Shown here one piece after another: positions 19,290 to 27,200 of a DNA stretch of 64,000 nucleotides. The stretch comes from Corynebacterium sp. (GTDB lineage: Bacteria > Actinomycetota > Actinomycetes > Mycobacteriales > Mycobacteriaceae), in contig NZ_JAUNKO010000005.1 of the NCBI RefSeq assembly GCF_030532715.1, positions 124,001 through 188,000 on the forward strand, read 5' to 3'. The notes under the pieces were generated by a model. It had not been told where the DNA came from and ran no database searches. It worked only from the letters and a program-made list of their open reading frames with translations. The position numbers and the translations under genes were made by a program. Positions within the stretch are counted from its first letter, which is position 1; each line of letters opens with the position of its first letter.

Positions 19290-21536
19290 ATGCACTTCAA
19301 GCCAGACTGGCGCCTTCCCGCCTTTATGCAGGGCGATTCCAGTTCTACGGAAGCGCTCGCGCAGCGCATGGGTGTGACCGCTGCGGCCATCATGTGGCCA
19401 TACTGGCTGTGGCAAATACTTATCGACGACCGCCCGAACCTGGTGAACACGAAAGCCCACTTCGTTGCGTTCGGCTTGTACTGTGTGGCGGAATTGGCAC
19501 TCATTTTCGCCGCCGTGACGGGCAAGCGAAACCAAGTGGTGAAATGCCTGCGCGGCGTCTATATCACCGTCGCCGCCGGCGTGCTGTTGAGCGTACTTTT
19601 TCAATCCGAGCACGTGGGTAATCCGGCGGCAGTGATGTCGGTGACGGCGTTTTCCGGCATCGGCGCCACCGCGCTCGCGTTGACTGTGCCGCTGCGGGTG
19701 AGCATCCAAGCGTTTATCGCGCTCGTGGGTTGTGCCGCCCTGTCCAGCGCGGTGCTCAGTGGGCGGCACGCCGGCTTCGAAGTCATCGCCGAGGTAGGGT
19801 TCGCCCTGGCAAATTCGTTTCCGTTTGTGCTGCTGGCGGGCGGTTCCGTAGCGGCGTCGAAAATCATCGACGCCACCGAGGCGAAAGCCGCCCGCGAGGA
19901 GGCGCGCGCCGCCGAAATCAACGCACGTTCGAAAACCTTGTTGGCATTTTCCGGGCTGGTGCATGATCGCGTGCTGTCCACCTTAAACGGCATAGCGCAA
20001 GGTATTGTGCCGCAGAAGCTTTCTACGGAAGCGCTGCTCACGCTCACCGATTCGGCGAATGAAACCAGCATTCAAACGCTCATTGAAGAGTTGCAGCGTC
20101 AGGTCACCCACAACCAGCACTGCGAGTTCTCCGTAGAAAGCAAGATCGATTTACGCACCGCAACAGTCCCCGGCGAGGTAGCCACCGCAATGGCGATGGC
20201 CGTGGCTGAGGCCGCGCTCAACACCCGTCAGCACGCCGGCGAAGAGGCCCACTCATGGTGCCGCGTGGTGGTAACAAGGCATCAGCTCATCGTGAACTAT
20301 GGTGACGACGGCCGCGGGCTGGACCCCCGCACGCTGGATCCGCGGCGCGCCGGAATCCAGGTTTCCGTGCTGGGGCGAATCCGCAACTTGGACGGTGGCG
20401 AAGCGATCATTGAAACAGCACCGAATAAGGGTTTGAAATACGTGCTGAGTTGGACGGACGAAGCGCCACCAATTTTCACCCCGAACAACGACGAAGATGA
20501 CAGCCCCATTGCGCACATCTTGGGCATTAATATCCTGTTTTCGCTGCCGATTTTCGTGGTGCTGGTCATCGTCATTGAATTCGTTGTGCTATCCGTGAAC
20601 GCCGCAAACCACATGGTGGTGTTCAGCGCGGCGATTGTGGCGTGCATTTCCTTAGCCATTTTGTTTATCCCCGGCGAGCCCACCATCACCGTCCCGCGCG
20701 CGCTGGTGGTGTCCACCGGCATCGTGATGCTGGTGGCGTTTGAACGGCACCAAGGCATCCAGTACACCGGCATGTGGCAGGACTATTGGATCCTGAATTT
20801 CACGGCGTTTATGGTGAGCCTGCTCATTTTGCGCGGCCGCATCACCATTGCCCTATCCACCTTGCTAATCTGCGCCGGCCTCCTGCAAATAGAACACTTG
20901 TTGGGTCTTTCTGGTGCCGAGCAAATTTCCGGGTTCATGCTCTTGCGGCGGTCGCTCTTGGTGGTTGTCGCGCTCATTGTTCGTTTTTGCATTCACTTCT
21001 TTGTACAGCGCCTGCCGCGAGCTCGCGAGCATCGCCGACACGCAGCCTCCCGCACCGCTGAGGCGCTCGCCGCCGAATCCTTGCGGAAGGGCCGCTACCA
21101 ATGGGTGGAGAATCAGGTGCGCCCGATTTTCGAATCCGTGCAGGTACTCCAAAAAGTGACCCCTGCGTTGCAGCAGCGGGCGATGCTTACGGAGGCCCGA
21201 ATCCGCGACACGCTTCGCGCCCCGCTTCTCGACGACGCGACGCTTCACGCGAACGTGTGGGATGCGCGCGAGCGCGGTGTTGAGGTGCGATTATTGGATG
21301 ATCTTTCCACCCGCGAAAACCCCGTAATGGAATCGGCGCACAAGCTTGCGATCGCGCGGGTGATTCGGGCGGCGGTGGAGGCCATCGCCAACGCGAAGCA
21401 TGGCACGATCACGGTGCGAATTAGCCCGCCGGGCCGCAAGTGGTTTGCAACCATCAGCGACGAGGATGGAATTCATCGCTTTGACCATTACGGTAATGAG
21501 CTGCGCACACCGACCTCGGCGGCGGACTCAGGGTAG
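19290..21536 (+). CDS. Sensor histidine kinase with two membrane/ATPase modules
   Basis: A 748-residue membrane kinase. Module one has about six membrane helices (33-190), a HisKA_3-like segment LVHDRVLSTLNGI with candidate phospho-His H225, and a HATPase domain with N-box EAALNTRQHA (308-316) and G1 box YGDDGRG (337-343). Module two repeats the plan: about six further helices (410-572), a cytosolic linker, and a C-terminal degenerate ATPase with an N-box-like EAIANAKHG (697-705) and a poor G-box DEDG. It begins 8 bases after the UPF0210 gene with AGGAGGAGC directly before the ATG, and is followed by its LuxR-type response regulator. The signal is unknown. Confidence 0.85.
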   Translation: MHFKPDWRLPAFMQGDSSSTEALAQRMGVTAAAIMWPYWLWQILIDDRPNLVNTKAHFVAFGLYCVAELALIFAAVTGKRNQVVKCLRGVYITVAAGVLLSVLFQSEHVGNPAAVMSVTAFSGIGATALALTVPLRVSIQAFIALVGCAALSSAVLSGRHAGFEVIAEVGFALANSFPFVLLAGGSVAASKIIDATEAKAAREEARAAEINARSKTLLAFSGLVHDRVLSTLNGIAQGIVPQKLSTEALLTLTDSANETSIQTLIEELQRQVTHNQHCEFSVESKIDLRTATVPGEVATAMAMAVAEAALNTRQHAGEEAHSWCRVVVTRHQLIVNYGDDGRGLDPRTLDPRRAGIQVSVLGRIRNLDGGEAIIETAPNKGLKYVLSWTDEAPPIFTPNNDEDDSPIAHILGINILFSLPIFVVLVIVIEFVVLSVNAANHMVVFSAAIVACISLAILFIPGEPTITVPRALVVSTGIVMLVAFERHQGIQYTGMWQDYWILNFTAFMVSLLILRGRITIALSTLLICAGLLQIEHLLGLSGAEQISGFMLLRRSLLVVVALIVRFCIHFFVQRLPRAREHRRHAASRTAEALAAESLRKGRYQWVENQVRPIFESVQVLQKVTPALQQRAMLTEARIRDTLRAPLLDDATLHANVWDARERGVEVRLLDDLSTRENPVMESAHKLAIARVIRAAVEAIANAKHGTITVRISPPGRKWFATISDEDGIHRFDHYGNELRTPTSAADSG

Positions 21537-21539
21537 CGT
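21534..21539 (+). promoter_or_regulatory. -10 box TAGCGT inside the kinase stop codon region
   Basis: TAGCGT begins with the TAG stop of the histidine kinase and ends exactly 7 bases before ATG 21547 of the response regulator, which has no Shine-Dalgarno. This would let the regulator be made from its own leaderless message. Confidence 0.5.
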
Positions 21540-21546
21540 AAAGTAT

Positions 21547-22215
21547 ATGAGCTTTTCAATGATCAGACGAATAGCAGCCATCGACGACCACGCGTTATCT
21601 TTGCGCGGCTTAGCTAGTCTTACCTCCGGGGTCGACGATATCCACCTTGTGGCTACCGCCGCTACGGTCGACGAGTTAAAGGAAAAATTACCCGCCGGAG
21701 AAATGCTCGATCTCGTGCTGTTGGACCTGCGCCTGTCGGACGGTTCCAAACCGGCCGCGAATGTTGAGGCATTAAAGTCTATCACGCGCCACGTGTTGGT
21801 TTTTTCGTCGTTGGAAAGCCCATATTTGGTTCGCGACGCCAGCCACGCGCAGGTGCTGGGGATGATTCCGAAGACTACGGACCCCGAAAAGATCGTCGAG
21901 GCGATTCGCTTAGCCGCGGACGGGCACGACGTTCACACCGCGGAATGGGCCTCCGCAATCGACTCCGATCCGCTTCTCGACGCCGTGCAGCTCTCAGACC
22001 GTCAGCGTGAAGTACTCGAGCTCTACGGTTCAGGTGAACCAGCGAAACGGGTGGCCAGCCTCACCGGTTTATCGCAAGAAACGGTGAATGATTACCTCAC
22101 GCGCATCCGTTTGAAATACGCCCTTGCGAACCGTGCGGCGAGCACGAAGATAGAGCTGTATCAACGCGCGCTGGAAGACGGTTGGTTGCCCGGACCCACG
22201 GACCCACATTCTTAA
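21547..22215 (+). CDS. LuxR/NarL-type response regulator
   Basis: 222 residues. The receiver domain has the acidic pair D13/D14, the phospho-acceptor D60 in LVLLDLRLSDGS and the conserved lysine in GMIPKT (about 109). The C-terminal LuxR-type HTH is LSDRQREVLELYGSGEPAKRVASLTGLSQETVNDYL. It is the cognate partner of the kinase just upstream; targets are unknown. The ATG at 21547 is chosen because of the -10 box 7 bases upstream; an in-frame ATG four codons later (MIRRIAAIDDH) is a possible alternative. Confidence 0.92.
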   Translation: MSFSMIRRIAAIDDHALSLRGLASLTSGVDDIHLVATAATVDELKEKLPAGEMLDLVLLDLRLSDGSKPAANVEALKSITRHVLVFSSLESPYLVRDASHAQVLGMIPKTTDPEKIVEAIRLAADGHDVHTAEWASAIDSDPLLDAVQLSDRQREVLELYGSGEPAKRVASLTGLSQETVNDYLTRIRLKYALANRAASTKIELYQRALEDGWLPGPTDPHS

Positions 22216-22417
22216 AAGCTATTCACGGCCCCTATACGCTGTACACGACTCACATTGTATTGTCGGCTGATTGCCCGAGTGGCCCCAAACGCGATTGAGT
22301 TTTCAAACGCGGATACATGAACAAAAACAGAGTTCCAATGACTCAATTCCGGCATCGCGTACCGCTAAGCGTAAGCATTGCCGCCGAGAAAATCTCCATT
22401 TGGTAATCGCTTTTTCG
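22216..22417 (+). ncRNA. Candidate structured small RNA ending at a strong terminator
   Basis: No credible protein is encoded here, yet the stretch ends at an excellent terminator (22,418). It contains a tRNA-like D-arm segment, ATTGCCCGAGTGGCC (22,270-22,284), and a nearly perfect hairpin CGCGATTGAGTTTTCAAACGCG, then further small stems. No matching acceptor stem or T-arm was found, so it is not an intact tRNA. It may be a small regulatory RNA, a tRNA remnant, or just the long 3' UTR of the response regulator. Confidence 0.3.
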
Positions 22418-22448
22418 ACTCCCAGAATTATCATTCTGGGAGTTTTTC
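22418..22448 (+). terminator. Strong intrinsic terminator
   Basis: An 11-bp perfect stem ACTCCCAGAAT/ATTCTGGGAGT with a TATC loop and a run of four more T residues. It lies 200 bases after the response regulator gene, with no protein gene in between. Confidence 0.88.
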
Positions 22449-22973
22449 TTGCCATCACAACAAACAGCACGATCGCTAGTCGCAATTGTATGCCAATTTA
22501 CATGCTGTGTACCGGATCGCCGCGCCCCGCGCTACGTTCCTCTACACGATAGCCCTTGTGCGAAACCGGTCGGGAGCGGCATGATTACACCCCCACCCCA
22601 CCCCTGCGAACGTCCCCGTGGACGGGATGCTGCAAAGAATGCGAACGAAAAAATACACTGCAGATCTGACGATTTTTGAGTACATTGGTATTCCTATACA
22701 GCCTTGCATTGGAAACCGAATTACTACAGCCACTCGGAATAGTATCAGCGCACCAAACGGCATTTCGCTATTCTGCCCGCTTGTTCCATACACAACATTC
22801 CTGAGTAACCACTTGGAGGTGACGAAGAACCGATAGTTTAGAATCATATTCAGAACAACCGAATAGAGTTACCGGTGTTACCTTCACCGAGGATGTTCGC
22901 TTTACATACCCCCGAATTTAGGGGCCTGCCTTCGATGTGTAACTTCAATTACGCTCATAAGGTGAGCAACTTG
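22449..22973. other. Region without recognisable genes
   Basis: About 525 bases, more AT-rich than the flanks. Open frames on both strands are short and show no family features. A CCCC-GAATTTA-GGGG hairpin is present near 22,910. The stretch looks like decayed sequence between core genes and the DUF1707 remnant. Confidence 0.5.
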
Positions 22974-23312
22974 ATGGACGGTTCTAACTTCCAGGCCGAA
23001 GATCTCTACCGAGAAAGGCCTTTGGAATGTGTGGGCGTACATGTTGCGAAGGGGCGGCTGACATTATCGGAGTTTGATTGTCACGTATTCACCATCATGA
23101 ATACGAACACCACGAACCAACGTAACCCAATGGTTGTTGATCCTCCGGATGCGCCCGTACCAGTAGCCACCTTCCCGGTGCCGCGTGACCGAAGTCGGGG
23201 TTTGAGCCACCGCGATGGTTGTTGCCGCCCGCCTCTGTGCGGTGATTCTGGTGACTCAGGTGAAGGAATTCTTGCAACCATTTTGACAACACAACATCTT
23301 TGCGGTGCGTGA
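22974..23312 (+). pseudogene. Degenerate DUF1707-domain gene copy
   Basis: From ATG 22974 (AAGGTGAG 7 bases upstream) the frame reads RERPLECVGVHVAKGRLTLSEFD, which matches the DUF1707 pattern RxxxLExLxxHxAEGRLxxxEFDER seen in the intact gene at 23,788. After about 45 residues the similarity stops, and the rest (to 112 residues) is low-complexity Pro/Arg/Gly without the membrane helices of the family. I read this as a duplicated DUF1707 gene with a decayed 3' end; a short functional soluble variant cannot be ruled out. Confidence 0.5.
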
Positions 23313-23457
23313 TAGTGACTCGCCACATTGTGCAGAAAGGACCATGCACGGTTACGTCTTCAAAATTTTCCGCCTACCTCATAGTGCGCCTCGGTGTCAG
23401 CTGCGGCGCGTACCGCGAGACGATCCCACGTCCATCATCGAGGAGATGAGCAGATTC

Positions 23458-23685
23458 ATGAAACTCGCCATTATTGATAAGTCGACGGGGCGCGAGTATT
23501 GGACGGCCCACCAATGCGCAAAGTTTCTTGGCATAGCCCGCGACACGTTCACATCGTATGTTTCGCGGGGGCAAGCCCCCGCCGCCGCGGCCCGATTTGA
23601 AAACCTACGCGTGTGGGACGCTGAAGCGCTTCAGGAATGGAACGAGAATCGTCCTGGCTCGCCCGTCCCCGGCGCCGGAAAATAG
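23458..23685 (+). CDS. Small AlpA/excisionase-like HTH protein
   Basis: A 75-residue protein with WTAHQCAKFLGIARDTFTSYVSRGQAPAAAARFENLRVWDAEALQEW, the typical layout of a winged-helix/MerR-like DNA-binding domain as found in AlpA regulators, excisionases and small corynebacterial HTH proteins. The start is uncertain: ATG 23458 has a GAGGAG 12 bases upstream, and ATG 23446 is an alternative. Such proteins often accompany mobile elements, and the neighbourhood is decayed, but no integrase or attachment site is visible nearby. Confidence 0.65.
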   Translation: MKLAIIDKSTGREYWTAHQCAKFLGIARDTFTSYVSRGQAPAAAARFENLRVWDAEALQEWNENRPGSPVPGAGK

Positions 23686-23774
23686 CAACTGGGTCCGCGC
23701 GTGGCGTTGGCCACCACGGCCCGTAATTTTAGTGGCTGGATCGATGTACCGAGCAGTCGCACCTAACAAAGGGC

Positions 23775-23780
23775 TAAAAT
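23775..23780 (+). promoter_or_regulatory. -10 box TAAAAT of the DUF1707 gene
   Basis: TAAAAT ends exactly 7 bases before ATG 23788, which has no Shine-Dalgarno sequence. A leaderless transcript is likely. The -35 region is not conserved. Confidence 0.55.
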
Positions 23781-23787
23781 TGGCACC

Positions 23788-24297
23788 ATGGATGATGCGA
23801 AGATCAGGCTGAGCGATCAGGAACGTACCACAGCATTGGAGACGTTGAGTCAGCATCTCGCAGAAGGACGATTATCCATCGCGGAGTTTGATGAACGTAG
23901 TGAGGCGATTACGTACGCAATCACCCGGGGTGATCTCGAACCAATTTTTGAAGATTTGCCGGCGGTTACGTCACAGGCTTCCGCCCTTTCCACGATTTCT
24001 GCCCAGCAAGATGAATTAGCGGAATTAATGCGCCGTGGGCGACGGTTGAAGTCCATGCAATCCTACTTGTGGTCATCAACAATGATTGCCTTTTTCCTGT
24101 TGCTGTTTTTATTCAATGTAGCTTGGTTTTGGGTTGTGTTCCCCATCGCCGGTGTCGCATCCGCTGCCCTGTACAAAGCCGTGGGGCTCTCAGAGGATGA
24201 GGCGGAATTGCTCGAATCTTTGGAACACCAACAGCTTGACCAACGCCGCCAGCGCCTCCTTCAGGCAATTGAGAAGCGTAACGAGCTGGAGCCTTAG
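23788..24297 (+). CDS. DUF1707-domain membrane protein
   Basis: 169 residues. The N-terminal DUF1707 domain reads RLSDQERTTALETLSQHLAEGRLSIAEFDERSEAI (about 7-41). A linker is followed by two membrane helices (about 91-130: SSTMIAFFLLLFLFNVAWFWVVFPIAGVASAALY) and a charged C-terminal tail. DUF1707 is an actinobacterial N-terminal domain of membrane proteins with no established biochemical role. The last 4 bases overlap the convergent ABC-F gene. A decayed copy lies 0.8 kb upstream. Confidence 0.85.
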   Translation: MDDAKIRLSDQERTTALETLSQHLAEGRLSIAEFDERSEAITYAITRGDLEPIFEDLPAVTSQASALSTISAQQDELAELMRRGRRLKSMQSYLWSSTMIAFFLLLFLFNVAWFWVVFPIAGVASAALYKAVGLSEDEAELLESLEHQQLDQRRQRLLQAIEKRNELEP

Positions 24298-25925
24298 GCC
24301 AGCTCCACCAGCTCCATATAGTCCTCACTCCATAGGTCCTCCACCCCGTCGGGCAGCACGATGACGCGCTCCGGGTTGAGAGCAGTCACCGCACCCGGAT
24401 CGTGGGTGACCAGCACCACCGCACCGGTGTAGGTGCGCAACGCGTCGAGCACTTGCTCGCGGGACACTGGGTCGAGGTTATTGGTCGGCTCGTCCAACAA
24501 CAGCACGTTTGCCCGCGAAGACACCAGCGCGGCGAGCGCAAGGCGGGTTTTCTCCCCACCGGACAAGGTGCCCGCTGGCTGCTGCAATTGGTCCCCCGAA
24601 AACATGAACGCACCAAGCAGGGATCGAAGATCTTGGTCCCCGGCATCCGGGCAAGCTTCAATGGTGTTTTGCCACACGGTTTTCTCCGGGGAGATGGTGT
24701 CATGCTCTTGGGCAAAGTACCCGATTTTCAAGCCGTGTCCGCTGACAACACCGCCTTCCCCATCGGTGCGTTCCACACCGGCAAGAAGTTTCAACAGCGT
24801 GGTTTTTCCGGCGCCGTTGAAGCCGAGGATCACCACACGGGAGCCTTTATCAATGGCGAGATCGACGCCCGCAAACACCTCCAACGAACCGTACATTTTG
24901 GTCAGCCCGGTTGCCAGCAGCGGGGTTTTGCCACAGGGCGCGGGCTCTGGGAAGGAAATATGGGCCACTTTGTCTGCAACGCGGACGTCATCCAGGGAGC
25001 TCAGCAGGCGTTCCGCGCGTGCCGCCATCTGTTTCGCCGCCGCCGCCTTCGTAGCTTTCGCGCCCAAACGGGTAGCTTGCTGTTGCAGCGCAGCGGCCTT
25101 CTTTTCCGCGTTGGCTCGTTCTCGCCGCCGCCGCGCCTCGTCCGTGGCGCGGGCATGCAAGTATTTTTTCCAACCCATGTTATATACGTCGGCTTCGCCG
25201 CGGACAGCGTCGAGGAACCAAACCTTGTTGCACACGGCGTCGAGAAGCTCCACGTCGTGGGAAATCATCACGAGCCCGCCCTCGTGCTTGGCTAAAAAGC
25301 CACGCAGCCAGGCAATGGAGTCAGAGTCGAGGTGGTTGGTGGGCTCGTCCAGCAGCAATGTCACATCAGACTTACCCGACGCGTTGGACGCAACGAACAG
25401 GATTTGGGCGAGCTCGACGCGTCGACGTTGCCCGCCGGACAAGGTGTGGAGCGGCTGATCGAGGACGCGCGAGGGCAAACCCAAGGCGTCGCAAATCTGT
25501 GCGGCCTCGGAGGCGGCTTCATAGCCGCCCAGCTGATGGTACTGCTCCTCCAACCGCGAGTACTTCCCAATCGCGGCGTTACGTTTGCCCTCCTCGGAGG
25601 CAGTTTCCATGATCTCCTGCTGCCGCTCCATGGAGGCCAAAATGCGATCCAAACCCCGCGCGGACAGCACCCTATCTCGCGCGGTTTGTTCGATGTTGCC
25701 CTCGCGGGAATCCTGCGGCAGGTACCCCACCGTCCCAGAGCGCACAATCTTCCCACCGTAAGGTTCGCTTTCCCCTGCCAAAATCCGCATGGTGGTGGTT
25801 TTTCCGGCGCCATTGCGGCCCACCAGCCCAATCCGGTCGCCGGGCTGCACCCGCAGCTGCTGGCCAGGGGCGTTTAGCAATGTCCGAGCGCCGACGCGAA
25901 CCTCAAAGTCTTCTGTGACAATCAC
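24294..25925 (-). CDS. ABC-F family ATPase (Uup/EttA-like)
   Basis: About 543 residues: two ABC ATPase domains without membrane segments, the ABC-F plan. The first Walker A is GRNGAGKTT and its signature LSGGQRRRVELA; the second is GFNGAGKTT with LSGGEKTRLALA; Walker B boxes are LLLDEPTNHLD and LLLDEPTNNLD. Between them lies the charged inter-domain linker. Such proteins act on the ribosome as translation factors. It differs from the resistance-type ABC-F at 49 kb, and its conserved locus position suggests a housekeeping role. The GTG start at 25925 has TAGGAT 8 bases upstream; the frame is open 27 codons further without support. Confidence 0.9.
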   Translation of the reverse strand: MIVTEDFEVRVGARTLLNAPGQQLRVQPGDRIGLVGRNGAGKTTTMRILAGESEPYGGKIVRSGTVGYLPQDSREGNIEQTARDRVLSARGLDRILASMERQQEIMETASEEGKRNAAIGKYSRLEEQYHQLGGYEAASEAAQICDALGLPSRVLDQPLHTLSGGQRRRVELAQILFVASNASGKSDVTLLLDEPTNHLDSDSIAWLRGFLAKHEGGLVMISHDVELLDAVCNKVWFLDAVRGEADVYNMGWKKYLHARATDEARRRRERANAEKKAAALQQQATRLGAKATKAAAAKQMAARAERLLSSLDDVRVADKVAHISFPEPAPCGKTPLLATGLTKMYGSLEVFAGVDLAIDKGSRVVILGFNGAGKTTLLKLLAGVERTDGEGGVVSGHGLKIGYFAQEHDTISPEKTVWQNTIEACPDAGDQDLRSLLGAFMFSGDQLQQPAGTLSGGEKTRLALAALVSSRANVLLLDEPTNNLDPVSREQVLDALRTYTGAVVLVTHDPGAVTALNPERVIVLPDGVEDLWSEDYMELVELA

Positions 25926-26123
25926 GAACACATATCCTAGTGGTTCGCGGGCCGGAGAAGCACACGCCCATCGGCGAACGTCGCGATGGTCGCACCGGTG
26001 CTGCATGAATTCCCAATGGTCTGGTTTTATAATGAATCCCTGATAAGATTGCTGATTCGCCTGACAGCACCTTCGAACAGCGTTTATGCTGTGTGATCAC
26101 AAGCAATAATGTGAGGAGCGCTC

Positions 26124-27200
26124 ATGCGTGTAGGTGTGCCAGCAGAAGTGAAAGACCACGAACAGCGGGTCGGTATGACGCCGGAGGGGGTGCACACGCT
26201 GTACGAAGCTGGGCACACCGTCATCGTCGAACGCGGAGCAGGCGCGGGGGCAGGGTTTCCCGACGAACTCTACGAGGAAGCCGGCGCGCAGCTCGGCACG
26301 GCCGCTGACGCCTGGGCGTGCGAACTCGTAGTCAAAGTGAAGGAACCAACTCCGGACGAATACAAGTTCCTGCACGAAAACCTGACGTTGTTCTGCTACC
26401 TGCATCTCGCCGCGGAACCGGAGCTTGCGGAAGCGCTGAAAACCGCCGGGACTACCGCAATCGCGTTCGAAACCGTGACGGGGCCGCAGGGCGGGCTGCC
26501 GCTCCTTACCCCGATGAGTGAGATCGCCGGCCGCCTTAGCGTACAAATCGGCGCGCAGCTCCTCACCAACCCTGAGGGCGGGCCGGGTGTCCTGCTCGGC
26601 GGCATCTCCGGCGTGGCACCCGTGAATGTCACCGTGATCGGCGGCGGCATCTCCGGCGCACAGGCTGTCGACGTCGCCGTCGGCCTCGGCGCACAGGTGA
26701 CCGTGCTGGACATCAACACCACCACGCTGCGTCGCTTCATGGAACGCTACAAGGGGCGCGTGCACTGCGTGAGCTCCTCGCCCACCACCATCGCGGAAGC
26801 GCTTTCACGCTCCCACATGGTCATCGGCGCGGTCCTAGTACCAGGTGCGCGGGCGCCGCGAGTGGTCACCGCCAAGCACCTTGAAGCCATGCGGCCCGGT
26901 TCCGTGTTTGTGGATATTGCGATTGACCAAGGCGGGTGCACGGAAGTTTCGCGGCCGACCAGCCACAGCAATCCCACGTTCCAACACGGCAACGTCACCA
27001 TGTATTGTGTGACCAACATGCCGGGATCCGCACAGGTCACCGCCACGAAAGCGCTCTCCGCGGAAACTTTGCCGTTTGTGCAACAGCTCGCTAACTTGGG
27101 CACTGAGCAAGCACTGGCAGCCAACCCGCATTTGGCGGCTGGCGTGAACATCGCAGGGGGCGAAATCGTGCACGAGGGTGTGCGGCAAGCATTGTGCTAG
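26124..27200 (+). CDS. ald: Alanine dehydrogenase
   Basis: A 358-residue NAD-dependent enzyme that interconverts L-alanine and pyruvate plus ammonium. The N-terminal family signature RVGMTPEGVHTLYEAGH and the substrate-site residues in VVKVKEP (Lys) and CYLHLA (His) are present, as is the Rossmann motif VIGGGISGAQA (about 172-182). Length is typical. The ATG has GAGGAG 5 bases upstream. Its 3' end overlaps the next gene by 7 bases, so the two are translationally coupled. Confidence 0.95.
   Translation: MRVGVPAEVKDHEQRVGMTPEGVHTLYEAGHTVIVERGAGAGAGFPDELYEEAGAQLGTAADAWACELVVKVKEPTPDEYKFLHENLTLFCYLHLAAEPELAEALKTAGTTAIAFETVTGPQGGLPLLTPMSEIAGRLSVQIGAQLLTNPEGGPGVLLGGISGVAPVNVTVIGGGISGAQAVDVAVGLGAQVTVLDINTTTLRRFMERYKGRVHCVSSSPTTIAEALSRSHMVIGAVLVPGARAPRVVTAKHLEAMRPGSVFVDIAIDQGGCTEVSRPTSHSNPTFQHGNVTMYCVTNMPGSAQVTATKALSAETLPFVQQLANLGTEQALAANPHLAAGVNIAGGEIVHEGVRQALC

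Noticed and set aside
22265..22345. Possible tRNA-Ser/Leu gene
   Set aside because: Only the D-arm-like ATTGCCCGAGTGGCC fits; no acceptor-stem partner, no proper T-arm and no CCA-compatible end were found.
22542..22847. Minus-strand frame of 101 codons
   Set aside because: No start-site support and no recognisable features; the hydrophobic stretches are short and irregular.
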